From positions 186,001 to 250,000 of the forward strand of contig NZ_QLYX01000006.1 in assembly GCF_003289645.1 (NCBI RefSeq): a stretch of 64,000 bases of DNA, given 5' to 3'. This document shows, one piece after another, positions 1-8,214 of the stretch (within the stretch, counting starts at the first letter, position 1; every line of letters begins with the position of its first letter). This stretch comes from Actinomadura craniellae. GTDB lineage: Bacteria; Actinomycetota; Actinomycetes; Streptosporangiales; Streptosporangiaceae. The translations under genes were made by a program, and so were the position numbers. Under the pieces are notes generated by a model, which saw only the letters and a program-made list of their open reading frames with translations, had not been told where the DNA came from and did no database searches.

Positions 1-293
1 TCCTCCACCCGCCGGGCGGCTGCCTTGAGCGGGAAGTGCCCCCGGTACCAGGCCATGTCCCGGTCGTAGGCGAGGTCGAAGTAGTGGACCCCCTTGTCCA
101 GCACCCCGCGCAGGATCGCCGGGTGCTGCCGGAGCGCCTTGAACAGCGAGGTGGTCCCGCACCGCTGCGCACCGACGATCAGGAAGTCCGGAGTCATCCG
201 GGCGCTGTGGGTCATCCGCCCCATCGAGCGCAGCCCGCGCCGGGCAGGCTCCTTGATCCAGTGCGGGATCGGTTTCGAATCCGACAGGGCCAC
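1..293 (-). CDS. PAPS-dependent sulfotransferase, N-terminal part (cut by window edge)
   Basis: The first 97 codons are visible; the gene runs off the left edge. About 35 residues in is a clear 5'-phosphosulfate-binding loop of the sulfotransferase fold, DFLIVGAQRCGTTSLFKAL, followed by the usual His-Pro segment (LRQHP). This family moves sulfate from PAPS to a hydroxyl or amine of a sugar, lipid or protein. The GTG start at 293 lies 5 bases after the stop of the kinase-like gene, so it is the last visible member of a Wzz-Wzy-kinase-sulfotransferase operon. Its company suggests that the acceptor is an exported glycan or its precursor; that is inference. There is no signal peptide, so it should act in the cytoplasm. 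The C-terminal half, which defines acceptor choice, is not in the window. Confidence 0.85.
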   Translation of the reverse strand, partial: MALSDSKPIPHWIKEPARRGLRSMGRMTHSARMTPDFLIVGAQRCGTTSLFKALRQHPAILRGVLDKGVHYFDLAYDRDMAWYRGHFPLKAAARRVE

Positions 294-298
294 CGTGG

Positions 299-1558
299 TC
301 AGCCTTTCAGGGAGGTCGAGGCGAGCCGTGCCACCTCGGCGTCGATGACGGGGATCAGCCAGCCGCCGGGCGCGCCGAGCAGCGCCCCCGCGTCGGCCTG
401 CCGGTCGGCGAGGTACCGGACCGACAGCTCCAGGAAGTACAGGAGCGCGGTGCGGCGGGCCGGCTCCGCGGCCGTCCCGAACGGTGCGAGCAGTTCCCCC
501 GCCCGCTCGGCGCATCCGGCCGCCATGCCCCGGGCACGCTCGTGGATGCCTTCGGCGGGCAGCCCCGCCACCCGGCTCTGCAGGTGGTAGTGGAAGGCGT
601 CGAAGCCGAGCGGGACCCCGGTGGCGAAGCGCTCCCAGTCCCACACGGGCACGCCGTCGGCGAGGTTCGCCAGGTTCCACGGGCTGAAGTCGCCGTGCCA
701 GGCGCCGAAGCGCAGTTCCTCGCCGCCCGCGTGCGCGCCGATCGCGTCGGCCGCCGCGCGCAGGGCGGTGGTCTCGGGGCCGTCGTCGAGCCCGGCCAGC
801 CGCTTGTTCAGGTCGGCCCAGTAGGCGCTGCCGGCCAGCGGTGCGCGGTGCTCGCCCGCCGCCGTGGCGATCTCCCGCAGCACCGTGCCGAGCCGTTCCT
901 CGCTCATCGGCCGCCGCGGCTCCCAGACCGGCAGCGCGGACGACACCAGCACCTCCAGCCCGCGCCACTCGCCGTGGTGCAGCACCTCGGGCGGGCGCAC
1001 GGTGCGCAGCGGAGCCGCGCCCAGCGCGGTGAGCGCGTCGCGCTCGGCCCGGACCAGCCGGCGGGTCAGCGGGTCCACGCCCACCTTGACGAACCCGACC
1101 ATCTCGCCGGCGGGCGTGAGGACCTGGAGGACCGGCTTGCGGTTCGCCCGCCGGGCCGGCCGGACGTAGAGGCCGACCAGCACGTCGCCGAGCACCGAGC
1201 GCAGGTACCGGTCGATGCCGTCCGGCTCCGCCGGGCCGCCCTCGGGGACGGTCACGTGCACGCGGTCGCGGAGCACCAGCGGGCCCAGGCCGCTGCGCAG
1301 CAGCCCGGCGAGCACCCTGGTGCGCAGGGCCGCGACGCCCGAGCTGTTCTCGCCGTAGCCGCGGACGGCCGTGGCGGCGGCCCGGCGGGCGTGCCCGGGC
1401 ACCAGGATCCGCGGCTGCCGAGCCCCGGGGACCAGGATGAACTCGGCGGTGACCTGTCCGGACCGCGGGCCGTCCATGGAGAACTCGGCGGGCGACGGCC
1501 ACAGCAGCTCGCCGACCTCGCGCAGGTAGTCGAGCCGCAGTTCGGCTTCGGACGTCAT
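299..1558 (-). CDS. APH-fold phosphotransferase family protein
   Basis: The protein has 419 residues with an aminoglycoside/choline-kinase-like catalytic half near the C-terminus: HGDFSPWNL (catalytic Asp and metal-binding Asn) and VWDWERF (metal-binding Asp). These fit an active small-molecule kinase of the APH superfamily. The N-terminal 150 residues are unassigned. An open frame extends upstream to 1933, but the ATG at 1558 overlaps the stop of the membrane-protein gene as ATGA, which makes it the natural coupled start. The position between a Wzy-like protein and a sulfotransferase suggests a sugar or lipid-linked intermediate as substrate rather than an antibiotic; the sequence does not settle this. 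Similar kinases are common beside sulfotransferases in actinomycete polysaccharide loci as far as I know. Confidence 0.72.
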   Translation of the reverse strand: MTSEAELRLDYLREVGELLWPSPAEFSMDGPRSGQVTAEFILVPGARQPRILVPGHARRAAATAVRGYGENSSGVAALRTRVLAGLLRSGLGPLVLRDRVHVTVPEGGPAEPDGIDRYLRSVLGDVLVGLYVRPARRANRKPVLQVLTPAGEMVGFVKVGVDPLTRRLVRAERDALTALGAAPLRTVRPPEVLHHGEWRGLEVLVSSALPVWEPRRPMSEERLGTVLREIATAAGEHRAPLAGSAYWADLNKRLAGLDDGPETTALRAAADAIGAHAGGEELRFGAWHGDFSPWNLANLADGVPVWDWERFATGVPLGFDAFHYHLQSRVAGLPAEGIHERARGMAAGCAERAGELLAPFGTAAEPARRTALLYFLELSVRYLADRQADAGALLGAPGGWLIPVIDAEVARLASTSLKG

Positions 1559-3006
1559 GACACCGCCTTGTGCTGGGGGGCGGGCGGGAGCGCCGCGCCG
1601 AACCGGGCCGCCCGCCTGGCCTGGTCGTTGCGCCAGAGCAGGCCGAGGGTGACGAAGTAGAGGGCCAGCGGTGTCACCAGATGGTCGTAGATGAGCATGG
1701 TGAACAGCGCCAGGCACAGCACCAGGAGCCCCGCCGAGCCGATGGGCGTGTTGTCTCTTCGGTAGCGCCACAGGGCGTTGAGGAAGAACGCCAGGTAGAA
1801 GAACGCCCCGACGTACCCCTGCGAGATGATCACGAGCCAGAGCTGCCCGTCCGCGCCCAGCGGCGGGTGGCCGCATTCCGGGCAGCCGCCGGTCTTGCCC
1901 GTGACGCTGGAGTTCTGGCTGCCGATGGCCCACCGGGTGCCGCCGTAGCCCAGTACCGGGGACCCCCAGGCGACCTCCATCGTCTTGTTGCGGTTCCAGG
2001 CCCGGCCGCTGTCGCTGTGCGGGTTGGCGAGCCGGTCGTCAACGATCTGCTTCAGCGGGGACGATATGAAGAACACCGTCCCGACCAGCAGGATCGCGCT
2101 CATCCCCGCCAGCGCCCAGACCCGGCCGCGCATGGCCATCCGGATCGCCCCGAACAGCACCGCGAAGCCCAGCGCCGCCCACAGCCCGCGGTTGAGGGAG
2201 TAGACGACGGGGATCGCGGCCAGGGAGAGGAAGACCCCCATGGACAGCCGCCGGCCCGGCCCGCCGTAGGTCCACCAGCCGATGACGAACCAGATGAGCA
2301 GGATCGACAGGTTGTTGCCCCAGGCGTTCGCCCATTCGAACGGCGCCTCGGGCCGGGGGGAGCGGAAGCCCAGGAACCATTCGATCTGCGCGGCCGTGGG
2401 GTGCACCAGGTTCAGCACGTAGGAATCGTTCGCCAGCGCGGCCGGCAGCACGTACTCGAGCGGCGCCTTGAACTCGAAGTCGGGGACGTAGGTGCCGAGC
2501 AGCCCGCCCGCGACCGTCGTCAGGAAGAAGATCCCGAGCATGCGCACCAGCCGCAGCCGGGGCAGTTCCTTCTCGGTCAGGTTGCCGATGTAGAGCAGCA
2601 GGATGGTGATCGACAGGTACTGCACCAGCCGCAGCCCGGAGGAGATCATCCGACCCATGCCGAACTGCCCGTAGGTGCCCGGCGGGTCAACGGTGATCAT
2701 GCTGAGGCTGAAAACGCACCACAGCAGGAAGAGCAGCCACAGCCCGAAGCCCGCGGGCAGCCTGATCGGCCAGCGCCGGACCAGCCCCCACGCCATCGGG
2801 ATCGCGATGATGGTGAAGCTGAAGATGCCCAGCCCCAGAGCCCACCAGATCGGGTACCCCACCAGGAGCGCGGCGACCGGCCAGGCCGGCGGCAGATGCA
2901 CCCGGGGGATGTAGTGCTGCCGGCGCCGGCCCAGCCGCCTGGCCCGGCGCTCCGGCACCGGATCCGGCCAGCCGGCCGGATCCGGTGTTTCGGTCAGGGT
3001 GCTCAC
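1555..3006 (-). CDS. O-antigen ligase / Wzy-type polysaccharide polymerase family membrane protein
   Basis: This 483-residue polytopic protein has about ten hydrophobic segments after a basic cytoplasmic N-terminus (ARRLGRRRQHYIPR). A long extracytoplasmic loop around residues 325-385 carries conserved-looking GYGGTRWAIGSQ and CPECGHPP segments. That layout (a large periplasm-side loop between late membrane helices) is typical of Wzy polymerases and WaaL-type O-antigen ligases. It probably joins lipid-linked repeat units outside the membrane or transfers them. It starts 3 bases after the Wzz-like gene and overlaps the following kinase gene by 4 bases, so it is clearly operonic. The CPEC pair in the loop could form a disulfide or bind metal; that is only a suggestion. 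Confidence 0.75.
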   Translation of the reverse strand: MSTLTETPDPAGWPDPVPERRARRLGRRRQHYIPRVHLPPAWPVAALLVGYPIWWALGLGIFSFTIIAIPMAWGLVRRWPIRLPAGFGLWLLFLLWCVFSLSMITVDPPGTYGQFGMGRMISSGLRLVQYLSITILLLYIGNLTEKELPRLRLVRMLGIFFLTTVAGGLLGTYVPDFEFKAPLEYVLPAALANDSYVLNLVHPTAAQIEWFLGFRSPRPEAPFEWANAWGNNLSILLIWFVIGWWTYGGPGRRLSMGVFLSLAAIPVVYSLNRGLWAALGFAVLFGAIRMAMRGRVWALAGMSAILLVGTVFFISSPLKQIVDDRLANPHSDSGRAWNRNKTMEVAWGSPVLGYGGTRWAIGSQNSSVTGKTGGCPECGHPPLGADGQLWLVIISQGYVGAFFYLAFFLNALWRYRRDNTPIGSAGLLVLCLALFTMLIYDHLVTPLALYFVTLGLLWRNDQARRAARFGAALPPAPQHKAVS

Positions 3007-3009
3007 GGG

Positions 3010-4704
3010 CTAGCTGCCCGTGCCCGCCGTGGGCTTCCCGGCCGACGAGCGCGGCGGGCGCTCGTTCTGGGACGGTTCGGCGCTCTTGGTGGATCGTGCC
3101 TTCGCCTTCGGGGCCGCGGCCGAGGGGGACGGCGACTCGTCGGAGTGCTTGCCGCCCCCGGGCTCCACCGCGGCGCCCTGCTCCTGGACGACGACCGCGC
3201 CCAGGACGGCGACGCGCATCCGGTCCAGCCGGGACACCGACTCGTTGATCTCCACATCGCGGGCCCGCGGCGCCTCGATCACGATGACCGACGCGTCGGC
3301 GACCTCGGCGAGCGCCTGGGCGTCGGCGCTGACGCTCGCGGAAGGGGCCTCGATGACGATGTACTTGACGCCCTTGCGCAGCTCGGCCACGAGGTTGGTC
3401 ATCGCGGCGGTCTGCAGCCGCTCGGAGGCGAGCTCGTCGGCGAAGCCGGGCGGGATGACCCGCAGCCGGTCGAGCTCCGCGGGGCGCTGCACCACTTCGC
3501 GCACGGTCTTGCTGCGCAGCAGCAGCTCGGCGAGGCCGGGCCCGTTGGGGATGCCCAGCAGCCGGGCGCTGACCGAGGAGTGCAGGTTGGCGCAGATGAG
3601 CGCCACACCGGACTCGGTGCGGGCCAGCGCCGCCGCCAGGTTGGCGGCGACCACGGCCCCGCCGCGCCCCGGCGACGCCCCGGTCACCAGGATGACGTGG
3701 TTCCCGGCGCCGAGGGTGGCGTCGATCGTGTGCCCCAGCTCGTGGAACGCCTGCCCGGCGCGGCTGCGGGCGGGCAGCAGCCCGAGCCAGGCCTTCTTCT
3801 TGCTCTGGTCGCGCCCGGCGACGTCGATCAGGTCCAGCAGCACGGGCAGGTCGACCAGCCGCTCGACGTCGGCGGCGCTGCGCACCCGGCGGTCGAGCCG
3901 GTCCCGGAACATGCCGCCGGTGAGGCCGGCCAGCAGGCCGAGGACCAGGCCGCTGCCGAGCAGCAGCGGGATGTTCGGCGAGCTGGCGCGCTGCGGCACC
4001 GACGCGCTGCTGATCACGCGGCCCGGCAGCACGGTCAGGCTCTGCAGCGAGTCCTGCCGCGACTGGAAGTCGGTGAGCTGCCGGTTCATCAGGTTGAGCT
4101 GCGCGGCCAGGTAGTTGCGCCGGGCTCCGGCGCGGGTCTGCCGGCCGAGGTTCGCGATGCCCTGCTGCAGCTTGGTGTTGAGGTTCTTGATCTGCTCGCT
4201 CAGCCGGTTGATCTGGCTGGCCAGGTTCTCCTCGGCGACCTGCTTGCGGTGGTTGAGGTAGCCCTCGGCCAGCGCCTGCGCGCCCGCCGCGGCGTCCCGC
4301 GGGTTGGAACCCGCGAAACTGACCACGAGGATCGTGGAGTTCGGCGGAACGGTGACCGAGACCTTCTGGCGCAGCTGCTCGGCCCGCATCCCGGGCAGCC
4401 GCCGCTGCCGGTCGAGGAGTTCCCGCGCCTTGAGGGCGACCGCCACCGACTGCATGATCTGCGCCTCGGTGTCGAGGTTGAGACCCTGCCGGATCTGGGA
4501 GTTGGAGTTGGGGGAATCCTGGATTCCGGTGGGGGTGACGTGCACCGACGCCTGGGAGGTGTAGGTCTTCGGTGCCACGATCACGTAGAGCCCGGCGAGG
4601 AAGAGCCCCGCCAGCGCGCCGCTGAGCACGACTCGCCATCGTCTGCGGAGCACCGCCCCGTAGTCGACGACCTCACTGGTCCCCGATGGACCCAACGTAT
4701 CCAT
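3010..4704 (-). CDS. Wzz/CpsC-like chain-length protein fused to a degenerate CpsD/BY-kinase-like domain
   Basis: The 564-residue protein starts with a cytoplasmic tail, a first membrane helix (about residues 29-48), an extracytoplasmic Wzz domain with coiled-coil stretches (residues 50-240), and a second helix near residues 245-268. The rest resembles the P-loop domain of bacterial tyrosine kinases. The expected Walker A lysine and Ser/Thr are missing: the loop reads TGASPGRGGAVVAANLA instead of ending in GKS/T. The Walker A' segment (ALICANLHSS) and Walker B segment (YIVIEAPS) also lack the usual aspartates. There is no tyrosine cluster at the Ser/Pro/Lys-rich C-terminus. It therefore probably sets polymer length as a pseudokinase scaffold. 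ATG at 4704 has an AAGAGG ribosome site. It is the first gene of the leftward operon. Confidence 0.82.
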   Translation of the reverse strand: MDTLGPSGTSEVVDYGAVLRRRWRVVLSGALAGLFLAGLYVIVAPKTYTSQASVHVTPTGIQDSPNSNSQIRQGLNLDTEAQIMQSVAVALKARELLDRQRRLPGMRAEQLRQKVSVTVPPNSTILVVSFAGSNPRDAAAGAQALAEGYLNHRKQVAEENLASQINRLSEQIKNLNTKLQQGIANLGRQTRAGARRNYLAAQLNLMNRQLTDFQSRQDSLQSLTVLPGRVISSASVPQRASSPNIPLLLGSGLVLGLLAGLTGGMFRDRLDRRVRSAADVERLVDLPVLLDLIDVAGRDQSKKKAWLGLLPARSRAGQAFHELGHTIDATLGAGNHVILVTGASPGRGGAVVAANLAAALARTESGVALICANLHSSVSARLLGIPNGPGLAELLLRSKTVREVVQRPAELDRLRVIPPGFADELASERLQTAAMTNLVAELRKGVKYIVIEAPSASVSADAQALAEVADASVIVIEAPRARDVEINESVSRLDRMRVAVLGAVVVQEQGAAVEPGGGKHSDESPSPSAAAPKAKARSTKSAEPSQNERPPRSSAGKPTAGTGS

Positions 4705-4869
4705 GCAGATAGCCTCTTCTCGCCCGCCGTGCCGGGGGTCAGCAGTGGACTCGTCCCGCGTGAAACCGGTCGGCTCTTCCCCCGGGTGGTCATATCCGGA
4801 TCGGGGGGCATGCCGGACCCGGAGATGAGCACCCTATGTGATGACGACGCGCGGACCTTCCGTTTGGAT

Positions 4870-4884
4870 TACCCGGAACCGCGG
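4870..4884 (+). promoter_or_regulatory. Operator-like site 1, TACCCGGAACCGCGG
   Basis: This 15-mer matches the reverse complement of the palindromic site at 4929-4943 (TACCGGGAACCGGTA) at about 11-12 of 15 positions. Two similar sites 59 bases apart between divergent glycan operons suggest binding by one regulator. No known regulator is assigned. Confidence 0.3.
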
Positions 4885-4928
4885 GATTTCAGTGCAACTC
4901 GGTGGGGTGGTCACAGCTCGGTCACGGA

Positions 4929-4943
4929 TACCGGTTCCCGGTA
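4929..4943. promoter_or_regulatory. Operator-like palindrome TACCGGTTCCCGGTA
   Basis: The site has perfect 6-base arms (TACCGG and CCGGTA) around a 3-base centre, in the middle of the divergent region. It pairs with the looser copy at 4870-4884. It is a plausible dimeric regulator site for the polysaccharide genes. Confidence 0.35.
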
Positions 4944-5077
4944 GACCGCCAGCAAGCGGCTGTGTCAGTACTACTTAGGCTCGTCTCCGCACGGCGGACA
5001 CGGCACACCCCTGATCTCGATCTCACGTTCCGGATCCCCGCCACCCATCGGTGAAATGTGGCCTGGAGGTACCAGTA

Positions 5078-7045
5078 GTGTCTCGGATTCCCCCCCGCAC
5101 GGCGACGGTCGCCCTTGCGGCGGGCGCGCTGTGCGCGAGCCTGACGGGGGTCGTGTCGGCCCAGCCCGCGCAGGTCGCGGCCGCACAGCCCGTCAACCAC
5201 GACCGGCTGGTCGGCGAGGTGCCGGCAGGGTCGACCCCCCACGTCCTCGAAGGCTCCTGGGTCAAGGCCATCGCCCAGGTCGGCAACAAGATCATCATCG
5301 GGGGCAAGTTCACCAAGGTGGGGCAGAGCGGGACGCAGTACGCCCGCACCAACCTCTTCGCCATCGACGCGAACACCAGGAAGGTCGACCCCAACTTCGC
5401 ACCGCAGGTCAGCGGCGAGGTTCTGACGGTGGCGGCCAGCCCTGACGGCCACGTCCTCGTCGGCGGCTGGTTCGGCTCGATCAACGGCCAGGGCCCCGCG
5501 TCGCTGCAGAAGCTGAACATCAACACCGGCAAGCAGGTCACCACGTTCAAGGCCTCGCCCAACAACGCCGTCTACGACATCAAGGTGGTGGGCAGCCGGG
5601 CCTTCGTGGGCGGCCGGTTCACGAAGATCAACGGGCAGACGCGGAACGCGCTGGCCTCGGTCAACGCGACGAACGGCACCGTCCAGGCGTACACCAACGT
5701 GCCGTTCACCGGTGTGCACAACCACGGCTCGACGCACATCTACAAGCTGGCGGCCTCGCCCGACGGCTCCAAGCTGGTGGCGATCGGCAACTTCAACGCG
5801 GTGGCCGGGCAGACCCGCCGGCAGGTCGCGATGCTCGACCTGGGCGCGAGCGCCGCCGCGCTGCGGACCGAGTGGAACACCTCCCAGTACTCCGCCGCCT
5901 GCTCCTCGTCGGCGTTCGACTTCTACGTGCGCGACGTCGACTTCTCGCCCAACGGCTCGTTCTTCGCGATCGTCACCACGGGCGGCCCCTACGGCACCCG
6001 GAACCTCTGCGACTCGACCGCCCGCTGGGAGACCGGCGCGACCGGCACCGACCTCAGCCCGAGCTGGGTCGCCTGGACCGGCGGCGACACGCTGCACTCC
6101 GTCGCGGTGAGCTCCACGGCCGTCTACATCGGCGGGCACCAGCGGTGGGCCAACAACCCCGAAGGCCGGGACAGCTCTCGGCAGGGCGCGGTGACGCGCG
6201 TCGGCCTCGGCGCGCTCGACCCGGAGAACGGCATGCCGTACTCCTGGAACCCGGGCCGCGACCCGAAGGGGATCGGCGCGTTCGAGCTCACCCTCACCCC
6301 CACGGGCCTGTACGTCGGCAGTGACACCGACTTCTTCGGGCCGCAGGAGCACTACCGCGCCAAGCTGGGCTTCTTCCAGCTCAACGCCGGCAAGGTGCCG
6401 CCGCCCAACACCACCGCGCAGCTTCCCGGCAAGGTGTACGTCGCCAAGACGGACGGCAGCCTGGTCTCCCGCGTCTTCGACGGCACGACGGCCGGCCCCG
6501 ACGTGCCGGCGGCGGCCAACGGCTGGGACGAGGTGCGCGGCTCGACGCTGATCGACGGCAACCTCTGGTACGCCAAGGCCGACGGCAACTTCTACCGGCG
6601 CGCCTTCAACGGGGTCGCCTTCGGCGCCGAAGAACTGGTCGACCCGTACACCATCCCGACGTGGGACGCCGTCCACCCGACGTGGAAGGGCACCAAGCCG
6701 ACCTTCTACGGCACGACCGCGGCCACGCTGACGAGCATGTTCTACGCCCAGGGCCGGCTGTACTACACGCGGTCGGGCTCCTCGTCGCTGTACTACCGCT
6801 ACTTCACCCCGGAGAGCGGCGTGCTCGGCGCCCAGGAGTTCAACGCCAGTAACGGCATGAGCTGGTCCAACACCGGCGGCATGTTCGTCTCCGGCGGCAA
6901 GCTCTACTTCGTGGTCTCCGACGGCAGCCTGCGGCGGGTCGACTTCACGGGCGGCCTGCCGACCGGGACGCCCACCACGGTGAGCGGCCCCGGCACCGAC
7001 GGCAAGGACTGGCGCGGGCGCGCCCTCTTCCTCGCCAAGCCCTGA
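5078..7045 (+). CDS. Secreted two-part beta-propeller protein
   Basis: The protein has about 655 residues. The GTG at 5078 is preferred over the GTG at 5051 because GGAGG sits 8 bases before it. The N-terminus is a signal peptide (Arg, then an Ala/Leu-rich stretch, VVSAQPAQ cleavage region). Residues about 50-430 show repeated blades of the form GGxFxxINGQ with SPDG turns (VGGRFTKINGQ, VGGWFGSINGQ), like delta-60/WD40-type propellers. The last 200 residues form a second repeat region with DGxLxxR and DGNLWYAKADGNFYRR units, resembling sugar-binding propellers. It has no catalytic motif that I recognise. It is the first of four rightward genes with two GH26-like enzymes and a sulfatase, so binding or presenting an extracellular glycan is a reasonable guess. 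Confidence 0.7.
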   Translation: MSRIPPRTATVALAAGALCASLTGVVSAQPAQVAAAQPVNHDRLVGEVPAGSTPHVLEGSWVKAIAQVGNKIIIGGKFTKVGQSGTQYARTNLFAIDANTRKVDPNFAPQVSGEVLTVAASPDGHVLVGGWFGSINGQGPASLQKLNINTGKQVTTFKASPNNAVYDIKVVGSRAFVGGRFTKINGQTRNALASVNATNGTVQAYTNVPFTGVHNHGSTHIYKLAASPDGSKLVAIGNFNAVAGQTRRQVAMLDLGASAAALRTEWNTSQYSAACSSSAFDFYVRDVDFSPNGSFFAIVTTGGPYGTRNLCDSTARWETGATGTDLSPSWVAWTGGDTLHSVAVSSTAVYIGGHQRWANNPEGRDSSRQGAVTRVGLGALDPENGMPYSWNPGRDPKGIGAFELTLTPTGLYVGSDTDFFGPQEHYRAKLGFFQLNAGKVPPPNTTAQLPGKVYVAKTDGSLVSRVFDGTTAGPDVPAAANGWDEVRGSTLIDGNLWYAKADGNFYRRAFNGVAFGAEELVDPYTIPTWDAVHPTWKGTKPTFYGTTAATLTSMFYAQGRLYYTRSGSSSLYYRYFTPESGVLGAQEFNASNGMSWSNTGGMFVSGGKLYFVVSDGSLRRVDFTGGLPTGTPTTVSGPGTDGKDWRGRALFLAKP

Positions 7046-7057
7046 CGGGACGTCTCC

Positions 7058-8179
7058 TTGGTATTGCTCAACCGCACCGGCCGAAGCCCGGGACCTCGTA
7101 CGGTCCCGGGCTTCCGGCCTGTATACGCCCTGGTGGCGCTCGGTCTAGCGCTGATCACAGGCTGTTCTCAGGCGTCGTCGGTCAAGGGTCCGGTGCTGGA
7201 CCTCCCGGCGGCGCCGGGGGTCAGCGTCTCGCCCACCGTGAAGTGCACGGTCTCGAAGATCCTGGTGCCCGCGTGCGGCACCTGGTTCGGCGCGGCCCCC
7301 CGGGTGGGGGCGCCGATGCGTCCCGACCGCGGCCTCGCCGACTTCGAGCGGACGGTCGGCCGCCGGATGGACATCATGCATGTCTACGCGCGGGACGGCG
7401 AGCTGTTCCCCAACGCCTGGCAGATCGCGGTGGCCCGGGACCGCCGGCGGCCCCGCATGCTCCTGGTCAACTGGAAGCCGGACACCGGGCGTAGCTGGGC
7501 CCAGGTCGCGGCCGGCGACCCGGTCATCAACGCCCGGATCGACCGGCTGTCACGGCACATCAAGCGGTACTTCGACCAGCGCTTCTTCCTGACGATCCAC
7601 CACGAGCCGGAGGAGGAGGTGCGGCCCCAGCGCGGCTCCGGCTACACCGCGGCGGACTACCGGGCGATGTACCGGTACGTCGTGCAGCGGCTACGGCACA
7701 ACGGCCTTGACAAGGTCGTCACCGTCATGAACTACCAGGGCTGGCCCAGGTACGGCGTGCAGCCCTGGTTCAAGGACCTGTACCCCGGTGACGACGTGGT
7801 GGACTGGCTGGCCTTCAGCCCCTTCGTCTTCGGCAAGGCCATCGCCTTCGCGGACCTGATGAACTACCGCGAGCCCCAGTATCCGGGTTGGCCGGGCTTC
7901 TACACCTGGACCGCGCAGAACATGCCGGACAAGCCGCTCATGGTCGCCGAGTGGGGCGTGTTCGAGCGCCGCAAGGAACCCGGCCACAAGCCGTGGTTCT
8001 ACGGATGGGTCGGCCGGCAGATCGAGGACTTCCCCCGGATCAAGGCGATGGTCTACTTCGACGGCGCCGACGTGGTCGGTGGTGACTCGCGGGTGGACTC
8101 CAACCCCGGATCGCTGGAGGCGTTCCGGATCCTGGCCCAGCTGCCCCACTTCAACGCCACGCGGGTGCCGCGGCGCTAA
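7058..8179 (+). CDS. GH26-like (beta-mannanase family) lipoprotein glycosidase
   Basis: The 373-residue protein begins at a TTG (7058), 12 bases after the propeller gene. Its N-terminus is a lipoprotein signal with the lipobox LITGC, so it should be anchored outside the membrane. A paired-cysteine segment follows (KCTVSKILVPACGTWFG). The catalytic pattern of the GH26/clan A barrel is visible: FLTIHHEPEEEV with the likely acid/base Glu, and PLMVAEWGV with the likely nucleophile Glu. A closely related paralog lies at 9797. The family cuts mannans and related beta-linked glycans; the true substrate here is not known. The start is uncertain because no strong ribosome site precedes the TTG, but later starts would shorten the signal peptide too much. 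Confidence 0.72.
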   Translation: MVLLNRTGRSPGPRTVPGFRPVYALVALGLALITGCSQASSVKGPVLDLPAAPGVSVSPTVKCTVSKILVPACGTWFGAAPRVGAPMRPDRGLADFERTVGRRMDIMHVYARDGELFPNAWQIAVARDRRRPRMLLVNWKPDTGRSWAQVAAGDPVINARIDRLSRHIKRYFDQRFFLTIHHEPEEEVRPQRGSGYTAADYRAMYRYVVQRLRHNGLDKVVTVMNYQGWPRYGVQPWFKDLYPGDDVVDWLAFSPFVFGKAIAFADLMNYREPQYPGWPGFYTWTAQNMPDKPLMVAEWGVFERRKEPGHKPWFYGWVGRQIEDFPRIKAMVYFDGADVVGGDSRVDSNPGSLEAFRILAQLPHFNATRVPRR

Positions 8180-8183
8180 CTCC

Positions 8184-8210
8184 GGAAACCCAGGAAACCC
8201 AGGAAAGAGG
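8184..8210 (+). repeat. Three tandem 9-base units ending in the sulfatase ribosome site
   Basis: GGAAACCCA occurs twice in a row, followed by GGAAAGAGG, in the 35-base gap before the sulfatase. The third unit holds the likely Shine-Dalgarno sequence (AAAGAGG) for the GTG at 8215. Confidence 0.55.
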
Positions 8211-8214
8211 TCAG

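Larger units (their letters stand above)
4705..5077. promoter_or_regulatory. 373-bp divergent intergenic region of the glycan locus
   Basis: This gap separates the leftward Wzz operon from the rightward propeller/glycosidase genes and must hold both promoters. I see no convincing gene. It carries two related 15-base sites (listed separately) and the ribosome sites of both flanking genes. No clear -35/-10 pair stands out on either strand. Confidence 0.5.

Noticed and set aside
269-286. Sequence TCGGTTTCGAATCCGAC near the sulfotransferase start, similar to the T arm of the tRNA at 33414
   Set aside because: It has an extra T and lies in coding sequence; the DNA between the two places is core housekeeping genes, not an island, so an attachment-site link is unlikely.
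1570-4944. 1124-codon open frame on the plus strand
   Set aside because: It lies antisense to the Wzy- and Wzz-type genes, has Gly/Arg/Pro/Gln-rich sequence with no domain, and is a by-product of high GC content.
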